DNA from: Nonomuraea corallina | GTDB taxonomy: Bacteria; Actinomycetota; Actinomycetes; Streptosporangiales; Streptosporangiaceae | Direction: 5' to 3' | DNA: 38,557 bases | Assembly: GCF_027620315.1 (NCBI RefSeq) | Contig: NZ_JAPNNL010000058.1 | Span: 1-38,557, forward strand | Shown: piece by piece, positions 24,450-31,681 of the stretch | Layout of the letters: every line of letters starts with the position of its first letter | How positions within the stretch are numbered: position 1 is the first letter of the stretch | The notes under the pieces: generated by a model | What the model was told of the DNA's origin: nothing | Database searches by the model: none | The model's input: only the letters and a program-made list of their open reading frames with translations | Program-made: the position numbers and the translations under genes

Positions 24450-25673
24450 ATGGCCATCGACTTCACCCTCGCCCCTGAGCACGAGGAGATCCGCAAGAGG
24501 GTACGCGCCTTCATCCAGGAGGTCGTGATCCCCGCGAGCGAGGAGCTGAGCGAGCGCGACCGGGACGCCTACCTGCGCGGCATCTTCGCGCTGCGGGAGC
24601 AGGCCAAGGCCGCCGGGCTGTGGCTGCCGCACATGCCGAAGGAGTGGGGCGGCATGGGGCTGGGCCACGTCGAGCTGGCGATGGTGCAGTCGGAGGCGGC
24701 CAAGACCCGGCTCGGGCCATGGGTGCTCAACTGCCAGGCCCCCGACGAGGGCAACATGCACACGCTGCTGCACTGGGCGGACGACGAGCAGAAGGAGAAG
24801 TACCTCCGGCCGCTCCTGGAAGGCCGGCAGATGTCCTGCTTCGCCATGACCGAGCCGGAAGTGGCCGGCTCCGACCCCACCCTGATCCGCACCCGCGCGG
24901 TCAAGGACGGCGACGAGTGGGTGATCAACGGGCACAAGTGGTTCATCTCCAACGCCCGCAGGGCGAGCTTCGCCATCCTCATCGCCAGGACCGAGGACGA
25001 CGTCCCCGAAGGCAGCCGGGGCGCCAACACGGCCTTCCTCATCGACCTGCCGCAGCAGGGCTGGAACGACGTGCGCGAGGTCGAGACCATGCACGGCTCG
25101 ACCGGCCACAGCGAGATCGTCATCGAGGACCTGCGCGTCGCCGACAGCCAGATACTCGGCGGGCGCGGCAACGGCCACCGCCTCGGCCAGTACCGCCTCG
25201 GCCCGGCCCGGCTCGCCCACTGCATGCGCTGGATCTCCCAGGCGGAGACGGCCCTGGACATGATGGTCGACCGGGCGCTCAACCGCTACAGCCACGGCTC
25301 CCTGCTGGCCGAGAAGCAGGGCGTCCAGTGGCTCATCGCCGACTCGGCGATGGAGCTGTACCAGTGCAAGCTGATGGTGCTGCACGCCGCCTACAAGATC
25401 GACCGCGGCGAGGACTTCCGCACCGAGGTCTCGATGGCCAAGCACTTCGTCGCCAACAGCCTCAACCGCATCATCGACCGCGCCATCCAGGTCCACGGCG
25501 CCCTCGGCTACTCCACCGACACGCCGCTGGCCCACATGTTCCAGCACGCCCGCTGGGCCCGCTTCGCCGACGGCGCCGACGAGATCCACCAGATGCGCAT
25601 CGCCGAACGCACCATCGCCGCCTACCAGGCCACCGGCTCCACCACCTCGGCCACGGGCGGGCTGCCCTTGTGA
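24450..25673 (+). CDS. Acyl-CoA dehydrogenase (ACAD10/11-like), last gene of the operon
   Basis: 407 residues from the ATG at 24450, whose Shine-Dalgarno AGGAGA overlaps the previous TAG. Three-domain acyl-CoA dehydrogenase: N-terminal helical domain with PKEWGGMGLGHVE, beta domain with CFAMTEPEVAGSDPTLIRTRAVKDGDEWVINGHKWFISNA (FAD contacts), and C-terminal helical domain with GHRLGQYRLGPARLAHCMRW and IQVHGALGYSTDTPLAHMFQHARWARFADGADEIH. By eye, the position of the MCAD catalytic Glu376 is Asp (FADGADEIH), as in ACAD10/11 proteins. It should introduce an alpha,beta double bond into an acyl-CoA and pass electrons to electron-transfer flavoprotein. Its place in a peptide-type transporter operon is unusual and points to oxidation of the imported molecule after CoA activation. 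Confidence 0.93.
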   Translation: MAIDFTLAPEHEEIRKRVRAFIQEVVIPASEELSERDRDAYLRGIFALREQAKAAGLWLPHMPKEWGGMGLGHVELAMVQSEAAKTRLGPWVLNCQAPDEGNMHTLLHWADDEQKEKYLRPLLEGRQMSCFAMTEPEVAGSDPTLIRTRAVKDGDEWVINGHKWFISNARRASFAILIARTEDDVPEGSRGANTAFLIDLPQQGWNDVREVETMHGSTGHSEIVIEDLRVADSQILGGRGNGHRLGQYRLGPARLAHCMRWISQAETALDMMVDRALNRYSHGSLLAEKQGVQWLIADSAMELYQCKLMVLHAAYKIDRGEDFRTEVSMAKHFVANSLNRIIDRAIQVHGALGYSTDTPLAHMFQHARWARFADGADEIHQMRIAERTIAAYQATGSTTSATGGLPL

Positions 25674-25676
25674 ACC

Positions 25677-25715
25677 GATGGCCGCCGCCCACACTGCCGC
25701 CGGGCGGCGGCCATC
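25677..25715. terminator. Strong bidirectional hairpin after the acyl-CoA dehydrogenase gene
   Basis: GATGGCCGCCGCCC (25677-25690) pairs perfectly over 14 bp with GGGCGGCGGCCATC (25702-25715) across an 11-nt loop. It starts 3 bp after the operon stop and ends 16 bp before the stop of the convergent XRE-like gene. It is the most stable hairpin I found in the window. Confidence 0.8.
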
Positions 25716-25731
25716 ATCAGATCCTGGACGA

Positions 25732-27315
25732 CTACGAGCGCCCCGTCGGAGCGAGACCGCAGGATCGCAGGGACTCGTCCAACCGGCGGACGTACGTGGT
25801 GCTCGCCCACGGCTCCAGCCGGGCACGCGCCTGGCCGATCTCATCGGTCAGCCGTACTGAGCTGTGCTGCCTGGTGATGTAGGCGGCCTCGGTGAGCTTG
25901 ACGGTGGACTCGGGAATCTCCTTGGCCTGCGCCAAGGCATGGGCGTATCGGGCCAGCATCATTCCACGGCTTCTCTTGAATTCCGGGTCTATCTCGGCCA
26001 GCTGGTGCTCGGCCGTCTTGATGATCTGGCCGGGCTGATTCAGACGAACCAGCAAAGAGGTCCTCCTGGCTTTCACCCACGCCGGCGAGACCCAGTACAG
26101 GAACTCGCGTTCGTTCTCCTTCGGCGCCCTTGCCGAGACAAGCGCGCTTTCATGCGCGCGGACACTCGCCGCCGCGTCGCCCTCGAAGGCATAGCCGAGC
26201 GAGAACAGGGATTGGTGCAGCGGGGCCAGTAGCTTGCTCGGAGACCGGGCGGCCCAGTTCCGCATGGCGTAGGCATGGTCGAAGACTGAGGTGATCCGGT
26301 CCTGGTCAGCGGCCACCCTGCCGAGCCAGTAGTGCATGCAGGCGATCAGTGTGGGATCGCCGAGGTCAAGCGCCGAGCGCAAGGCGTTGTGCAGAGGCCG
26401 CTCGGCTGCCGCGTAATCGCGCAGGTCATAGGTGAGGAAGCCGGCCAGCTGTGACAGTTGCGCATACGTACCAAGGAGCCTGTCGCGCAGGGTCGGCAGC
26501 ATCGACTCGCGGGCGAGAAGCTTTCCGACCGCCATCCGCTGCCCGTGGATGACGGGCAGGAGGGCCGCGGGCCCGGATACGTCGTCGGCCCGTCGCGCAT
26601 GCAACGTCATCTTCTCGAAGGTCCGTACCGTGGCCTCGTCCGTCCGCCAGGTGTCGCGCAGCACCCCGGCCAGGCGTTCCTCTTCGTCCGGGCCAAGTAT
26701 CCGCAGCAGGTCGAGTGCCTGGCTTCCGCCGAACGCCAGAGCCAGTTCGAAGAGTAGTGCCCGTCGCTTCACGTCGGCCTCCTCTACGTCGATGGCACGC
26801 AGCAGGCGCACACACGCCGCCGTGTCCACTGCCGTCTTGCCCCCAGAGGTGGCCTCCGCATCCGTCTTTGGAGTGACACGACTGTCCCGCTTGGGCGGTG
26901 TGGGCTGGTTGGCGTCCAGATGACGGAAGTCCGCGCCGTCGATCAGGGCACGATCGGCAGTCTCGTACGAACCCACGACCTCGTCAGACAGCAGCCTTCG
27001 GGCCGTGGTCTGGTAGATCTCGGCCAGCACGGCCAGCAGACGGGCGGGCGGACGGCGGCCCGCTTCCGGCCACCCCTCATAGTCGTACAGTCGCGACTCG
27101 CGTAGAGCGGCCGTACCCGCCGGGTCAGCGTCGTTGACCATGGACACGACGTCGGCGGCCGTGCGGCCGTGCGCGAATCGATGGAGCCGCAACGGGCTCA
27201 CCTGGTGAGTGAGAGCGAGCACATCCGCGATCTGATCCCAGGTGAAACCCTTCGCTCGCAGGTGCTGACTCCACGAGCGAGCTCGGAGCAGTATTCGGTA
27301 GCCTTCTCCGGACAT
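25732..27315 (-). CDS. XRE-like regulator with long TPR-like helical domain
   Basis: 527 residues from the ATG at 27315, preceded by GGAGGTGG at ideal spacing. Residues about 8-60 form a divergent helix-turn-helix (SWSQHLRAKGFTWDQIADVLALTHQVSPLRLHRFAHGRT). A second conserved block, LYDYEGWPEAGRRPPARLLAVLAEIYQTTARRLLSDE (about 75-112), is typical of the actinobacterial XRE regulators that pair with small ATPase partners. Residues about 175-510 are helical repeats (LAGFLTYDLRDYAAAERPLHNALRSALDLGDPTLIACMHYWLGRVAADQ and similar), consistent with TPR-like protein binding. It diverges from the RsbW-like ATPase gene, and the two are likely a partner pair. Its ligand and targets are unknown. Confidence 0.78.
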   Translation of the reverse strand: MSGEGYRILLRARSWSQHLRAKGFTWDQIADVLALTHQVSPLRLHRFAHGRTAADVVSMVNDADPAGTAALRESRLYDYEGWPEAGRRPPARLLAVLAEIYQTTARRLLSDEVVGSYETADRALIDGADFRHLDANQPTPPKRDSRVTPKTDAEATSGGKTAVDTAACVRLLRAIDVEEADVKRRALLFELALAFGGSQALDLLRILGPDEEERLAGVLRDTWRTDEATVRTFEKMTLHARRADDVSGPAALLPVIHGQRMAVGKLLARESMLPTLRDRLLGTYAQLSQLAGFLTYDLRDYAAAERPLHNALRSALDLGDPTLIACMHYWLGRVAADQDRITSVFDHAYAMRNWAARSPSKLLAPLHQSLFSLGYAFEGDAAASVRAHESALVSARAPKENEREFLYWVSPAWVKARRTSLLVRLNQPGQIIKTAEHQLAEIDPEFKRSRGMMLARYAHALAQAKEIPESTVKLTEAAYITRQHSSVRLTDEIGQARARLEPWASTTYVRRLDESLRSCGLAPTGRS

Positions 27316-27556
27316 CCCGACCACCTCCACATTGTGCACGCATCGTAAAGCAATGGTCACCTAGCGTGCTAGCGGCCGGGTGGCCGCCCCTGGCCACGGC
27401 GGGGCACCGATCACGAATCCCGCAGCTACTTCGCAGGTCAGCGCCGATGTTGGCTGGGGTGGTGCCGGAGGGTGCGGTGGTAGTCCACGCGGCACACGCC
27501 ATCGGGCAGCGTAGTGGCGACCAGCCGAATCCTTATGCGTTCATGGAGAGATCACC

Positions 27557-28087
27557 ATGCCCGACATCACCACATCGGCCGTCGCGCCAACTCGTCTGCG
27601 CATTCCACGGCAACGCGGGCAGGCCCCGGGCACCAGCCCGTCCGGGCCGATCCTCCGCGAGCACATCGACGCGATGATCGACCTTCACCCCGGCGGCCTG
27701 ACCTGGAGACGCACCTTCCCCGGCACCCTCGACCACATTCCACACGCCCGCCACTTCACCCGCTATCTTCTGGCGGACTCCGACCACCGGCACGACGCCG
27801 AACTGATCGCCGGCGAACTCTCCGCGAACGCGGTACGACACACCGCCAGCGGCCGGCCTCACGGCACCTTCATCGTCGAGATCAACCGTACGACGACCAC
27901 GATCACCATCGCGGTCTACGACTGCGGCTGGGGCGGCGTTCCCCGCTTCGGCAGGCTCTTCGGGATCGACGCGGAGTACGGCCGAGGACTGACCATCGTC
28001 GCCGCGCTCGCCGACCAGGTCGGATACGAAGGCGCGGAGGAGGTAGGTCACCGAGTGTGGGCGCGGATGGTCCAGCCCAGCGGCTGA
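27557..28087 (+). CDS. RsbW-like HATPase (anti-sigma factor/serine kinase fold)
   Basis: 176 residues from the ATG at 27557 after GGAGAG. About 45 N-terminal residues precede a GHKL ATPase domain. The N-box is ELIAGELSANAVRHTASG (Glu87, Asn91), the G1 box is YDCGWG (Asp122) and the G2 box is EYGRGL (140-145). The size and boxes fit the HATPase_c_2/RsbW group that is abundant in actinomycetes. Family members bind and sometimes phosphorylate anti-anti-sigma proteins. No sigma factor or STAS-domain partner is nearby; its obvious partner is the divergent XRE-like regulator 241 bp away. Confidence 0.85.
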   Translation: MPDITTSAVAPTRLRIPRQRGQAPGTSPSGPILREHIDAMIDLHPGGLTWRRTFPGTLDHIPHARHFTRYLLADSDHRHDAELIAGELSANAVRHTASGRPHGTFIVEINRTTTTITIAVYDCGWGGVPRFGRLFGIDAEYGRGLTIVAALADQVGYEGAEEVGHRVWARMVQPSG

Positions 28088-28459
28088 GACGAGGACATGC
28101 CAGCCCATCTCCTCTCCTGGAGGTGACGGCCATCTCATCACCTCACACTCTCTTCCTCGACCGCCGCCTGCGCCGTGGGACATCCCAGGCCGCGCCGGAT
28201 TCGGGTACCGGTTGTGTGTTCTGAGGTCACGGCCCGGGAACGAGGTTGTCCGATCACTCTCAGTAAGGCACACTGCAAAGGCCGCACCCCGGGTGGGTGC
28301 CGGAAGTGAGGCCGGCCTTCCGATGGAATCGGGCGTCCGGCCTTTGTGGTCGTCGATGTGTACTGCCACCACAGCGGCAAAGGGCAGCGGCATGGTGCCA
28401 GGACAGGGTGGCGAGTGTGGACGCGTACCTGGGCCTGGATCGACGCCGTAAGGAAGCGG
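28088..28459. other. Intergenic stretch with nested inverted repeats, no confident gene
   Basis: Between the RsbW-like gene and the antitoxin remnant I find no open frame with a plausible ribosome site and protein-like composition. The notable structure is AAAGGCCG (28277-28284) facing its exact complement CGGCCTTT (28338-28345), with the smaller palindrome AGGCCGGCCT between them. The outer arm ends in TTT, so a weak terminator is possible. Nothing else stands out. Confidence 0.5.
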
Positions 28460-28724
28460 ATGGTAGGCGCGGATGCCAGGGGAATCCCGGAAGACGTCAC
28501 GGCGGCGATTCAGGAGCGTATCGGCAGAGGCGAGTTCTCCGCCTTCACCGCCGCCGCAGTCGAGCGAGGTACGCGGCCAGATCATGGACGACTACCTGGC
28601 CGACTACGAGCGCCGCAAGGGGCCGCTTCCGGAGCAGGAGCAGGACCGGGCACGCCAGATCTTCGACGGGGTGTTCGCGGACCACGCAGGGACGGCTGAC
28701 CGGGTCATGGGCGGTGGTCGATGA
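28460..28724 (+). pseudogene. Frameshifted antitoxin-like gene remnant
   Basis: From the ATG at 28460 (AAGGA upstream) the frame reads MVGADARGIPEDVTAAIQER, then IGRGEFSAFTAAAVER, resembling the strand-helix-helix start of ribbon-helix-helix antitoxins. At about 28562-28568 the similarity shifts frame and continues as VRGQIMDDYLADYERRKG and PLPEQEQDRARQIFDGVF, an acidic antitoxin-like tail ending in TGA at 28722-28724. The combined length of 265 nt is one more than a multiple of three, as expected for a +1 insertion or 2-nt deletion. Such antitoxins are normally followed by a toxin gene; here only the convergent membrane-protein gene follows, overlapping the tail by 20 bp. An assembly error at one base is an alternative. 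The family call is by eye. Confidence 0.5.
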
Positions 28725-30405
28725 CGTGGTCGCCGCGGCCCGGGTAGGACATGATGAGCAGCCGGTAAGCACCCTCTTCCTCCCCCTTCCCGGGGATCCG
28801 GCTCAGGTGGACGCGGATCCGGTAGTGGCCTTTGCCGTGGGCGGCGAGGTCGGGGAGCAGGGCGCTGCCCAGCCCGTCGTGGAGGACGATGCTGCCGTCC
28901 GGGCTGTGGTAGCCGACCTCGACCACGCGTGCCCAGCCCTTGGTCTCCATCGGCGGGCGCCGGTCGTACGTTTCGACGGTGACGCAGGAGCGGAGTGAGG
29001 TGCTGGCGAAGACGATGAGATGGCCGGGGGCCGAGGCGACCAGGTCTTTCTCGTGCGCGCGGTCCATCAGGTCGTCTTCGAAGGGGTCCGTCTCGGCTCC
29101 CTCTTCGTACGCCTGGAGGGGCAGTTCCGGCCAGATAGGACTTTTCACCACCGTCGCCTTCACCGGCTTGATCAGGGGGCGGTGGCGGGGCACCTTGGCG
29201 CATACGCGCTGCTCCGCCGCCACCCAGGCCAGCAACTCGCGCTGCTCGGCCTCGGCCGCCGCCTTCAGCGTGGCGGCGGCGCGAGGGCAGATGCCCGCCA
29301 GGAGGGTCGCCAGGTCCGCCGGGTCGAGGCCGTCGCTTGCGCGGAGTCCTGCCAGCTCGCGCTGGTCTGCCCGGGTGTAGGCGCCGCACAGGCGGTGCCC
29401 GTAGACGATCAGCCTGCCGTCCGGCATGCCCTGCGCGAACGACGGTTTTCCTGACGTGCGCACCTCGCACACGAACGTCAGCTCACCGGTGAGCGGCGGA
29501 GCCGAGGCGTCCCACCGCCGGTCTTCCTCCGCCCGCTCGCAGGCTCGTGCCGTGGTGACGGGGCCGGGCGCGTGGTCCGAGACCGGGACGAGGACGAGCA
29601 CCGCGACCGTGACCGCACCGGCGAACGCCGACCGCCACGGCCCGCGCGGGCCGGGCCCGCGTCCGGGTGCCGGTTCCTCCGGCCGGCTCCCGAGTTCGTG
29701 CGCGGTACGGGCGAGCCATACCAACCCGAGCACCTCGAGCGCCTGGTTACCGATCGAGAACCAGTAGTAGGCGGCAAGGCCGTCCGGGACGTGGATGGAA
29801 GCGACCACGGGCAGGAAGAATTCCGCCGCCGACGCCGCTCCCGACCACACTGTGACCCGGCTCCACCGGCCGTCCCGCTCCTGGGCGGCCAGCGTCAGCA
29901 CCATCCAGACGAGCCACGGCAACCCGAACAGCTGGAGTGGGCCGACGTCCGCGAGCCAGACGACCGGACCGCACACCCCCGCCACCAGCGCGGCCGTCCG
30001 CAGCACCGTGGAGGCCCGGTCGAGCACCCGGTAGAACACCACCACCAGAGCCACCAGCAGGGCGTCCTCCAGGAGGTCGACCCACCACGGTGAAGGCACG
30101 AACGCGAGGACCAGCGACGCGTACAGGACGACCCGCAGGAGACGAGCGTCCCTGGACGACTCCGCCTTTCCCCTCATGGACCGTCCGCGCAGGATCTGCC
30201 ACAGCCCCCAGCCCTGCAACACCCCGAGTGCCACCACCGGCAGCACCGTCGCCCACCCGACAGAACCGCCGCCGAGCACGCCGGTGAGGGTCCAGAGATA
30301 GCCGGCCTCATCGGTTACCACGGCGACAGCCCCCGACACGACGACCGCGACGACGAATCCCCCGGCCACCACGGCGGCGACCCGGCCGAACCTGTAGCGG
30401 CGCAT
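28705..30405 (-). CDS. Uncharacterised multi-pass membrane protein with extracytoplasmic C-terminal domain
   Basis: 566 residues from the ATG at 30405 (GAGGAG upstream), preferred over a start 19 codons earlier that lacks a ribosome site. About eight hydrophobic segments fill residues 10-275 (for example VAAVVAGGFVVAVVVSGAVAVV, LLEDALLVALVVVFYRVL, VAVLVLVPVS). The remaining ~290 residues are soluble and probably outside, with six or so cysteines (CERAEEDRRWD, TFVCEVRTSG, HRLCGAYT, AGICPRAA, RVCAKVP, LRSCVTVE). It includes an Ala/Glu-rich helix (ATLKAAAEAEQRELLAWVAAEQRV) and a beta-rich end. I do not recognise the family. The 3' end overlaps the antitoxin remnant on the other strand. Confidence 0.75.
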   Translation of the reverse strand: MRRYRFGRVAAVVAGGFVVAVVVSGAVAVVTDEAGYLWTLTGVLGGGSVGWATVLPVVALGVLQGWGLWQILRGRSMRGKAESSRDARLLRVVLYASLVLAFVPSPWWVDLLEDALLVALVVVFYRVLDRASTVLRTAALVAGVCGPVVWLADVGPLQLFGLPWLVWMVLTLAAQERDGRWSRVTVWSGAASAAEFFLPVVASIHVPDGLAAYYWFSIGNQALEVLGLVWLARTAHELGSRPEEPAPGRGPGPRGPWRSAFAGAVTVAVLVLVPVSDHAPGPVTTARACERAEEDRRWDASAPPLTGELTFVCEVRTSGKPSFAQGMPDGRLIVYGHRLCGAYTRADQRELAGLRASDGLDPADLATLLAGICPRAAATLKAAAEAEQRELLAWVAAEQRVCAKVPRHRPLIKPVKATVVKSPIWPELPLQAYEEGAETDPFEDDLMDRAHEKDLVASAPGHLIVFASTSLRSCVTVETYDRRPPMETKGWARVVEVGYHSPDGSIVLHDGLGSALLPDLAAHGKGHYRIRVHLSRIPGKGEEEGAYRLLIMSYPGRGDHVIDHRP

Positions 30406-30498
30406 CGGTCCACTCCTCGCAAGCTCCGGGGGCAGGGGGCGCCCAACCCTAGCGAAGATCAAGTCCTACACTGGCGCGGGCGCCGTAAGGGAGGTCGG

Positions 30499-30909
30499 GT
30501 GGGGATCATCGGGGTGGGGGTCGTACTGACGGACCCGCAGGGGCGGATCCTGCTGGGCGAGCGGATCAAGGCCGGTGAGGAGCCGTCCTGGTGCCTGCCG
30601 GGCGGCGCGGTGGAGCCGGGCGAGACCTTCGAGGCGGCCGCCGTACGCGAGTTGCAGGAGGAGACCGGCATCGGGGACGCCGGCCCGCCCCGAGTCATGG
30701 CCGTAACAGTCGACCACCCCGGCGGGACGGTACGGGTGACGGCGGCGGTGGCCGTGACCTTGGGGGACACCATGCCGCTCGTGACGGAGCCGCGGGTGTT
30801 CCGGTCGTGGGAGTGGTTCCCACCGGACGGGCTGCCGGCGCCGCTCTTCCCCGCGACGGCTCACGTCCTCGGCCGGACGGCGGCCCCGCGATACGAAGTC
30901 GCGGGGTGA
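30499..30909 (+). CDS. NUDIX hydrolase
   Basis: 136 residues from a GTG at 30499 with GGGAGG upstream. The NUDIX box is complete: Gly36, five residues, Glu42, seven residues, Arg50-Glu51-Leu52, Glu54-Glu55, Gly57-Ile58. The preceding SWCLPGGAVEPGE is standard. The enzyme should hydrolyse a nucleoside diphosphate linked to another group, using Mg2+ held by the REL-EE glutamates. The substrate cannot be assigned; length and features fit small housecleaning or MutT-like members. It diverges from the membrane-protein gene across 93 bp. Confidence 0.93.
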   Translation: MGIIGVGVVLTDPQGRILLGERIKAGEEPSWCLPGGAVEPGETFEAAAVRELQEETGIGDAGPPRVMAVTVDHPGGTVRVTAAVAVTLGDTMPLVTEPRVFRSWEWFPPDGLPAPLFPATAHVLGRTAAPRYEVAG

Positions 30910-30941
30910 AGGGCTTCGCTCCCGACGCGCTTGTCTAAGGA

Positions 30942-31649
30942 GTGATCCACAAGGGGGACATCGATGCTGTGACGATCGACCTGATCGACCGTGAGACCGG
31001 CCGCACGCACGCCGTCGAGATGCCCGCGCCGGTGAGCTCGCCCGAGTGGTCGGCGGACGGCCGCACCCTGCTGCTCACCGCCTTCGAGAAGCACCGCCGC
31101 GGCGAGTACACGATCATCGGTTTCGTCACGCTGAACCCGCACGACCGCGTCCCCCGCCTGGTCAAGGCCGGGCCGCGGCACCGGGTGCGCGACTGGGGCG
31201 TCGGCCGCGACCACCGCTTCTCCTTCGCAGGCCCCGGGCGGGTGATGGCCCGGCACGACGACAGGGGCGGGGTCGCCGTCTACGGGATGGACGGCGAGCG
31301 GCGCCGCCTCTACAAGGGCGTGGGCGCGTTCGACGAGTGGGCGGCCGTGACGGTCGCCTCCCCCTCGGGCCGCCTGTTCGCGACCACGTCCGGCCGAGCC
31401 GGCGGCCGGCGGCTCGCGATCGTCGACGCGCGCTCCGGTAAGGTCGTGCGCCGCGTCGGCGCCATCACGTCCTTCGCCGGCTGGTACGACGAGCGGCATG
31501 TCATCGTCAAGCGGGTCCACGGCGACACGGCGGTCTTCCAGCGCGTCGCCCTGTCCGGCGGAGCCACCGTGGACCTCATCAAGGAGAAGCTCGTCGCCGG
31601 GGCCGCCGAATACGAGCCGCATCTCGAACGGGTCACCTTCGTCCGCTGA
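30942..31649 (+). CDS. Beta-propeller-like protein, possibly N-terminally truncated
   Basis: Up to 235 residues from the GTG at 30942; that start has AAGGA directly against it, so the GTG at 30969 (AAGGGGGA about 10 nt upstream) may be used, giving 226 residues. Repeating units of TolB/WD40-like character are visible: MPAPVSSPEWSADGRTLLLTAFEK, GVAVYGMDGERRRLYKG, AVTVASPSGRLFATTSG, RLAIVDARSGKVVRRVG, AGWYDERHVIVKRVHGD. That is about four or five blades, fewer than a closed propeller needs, and there is no signal peptide. Comparable actinobacterial proteins usually start with a signal and two more blades, so the 5' part may be lost. Function unknown. Confidence 0.6.
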   Translation: MIHKGDIDAVTIDLIDRETGRTHAVEMPAPVSSPEWSADGRTLLLTAFEKHRRGEYTIIGFVTLNPHDRVPRLVKAGPRHRVRDWGVGRDHRFSFAGPGRVMARHDDRGGVAVYGMDGERRRLYKGVGAFDEWAAVTVASPSGRLFATTSGRAGGRRLAIVDARSGKVVRRVGAITSFAGWYDERHVIVKRVHGDTAVFQRVALSGGATVDLIKEKLVAGAAEYEPHLERVTFVR

Positions 31650-31681
31650 ACCGATCTCGCCCACCGTACGTTCCGGAAAGC

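Noticed and set aside
28122..28224. GTG-started short frame after the RsbW-like gene
   Set aside because: The purine run overlaps the start codon and the 34-residue peptide has no recognisable features.
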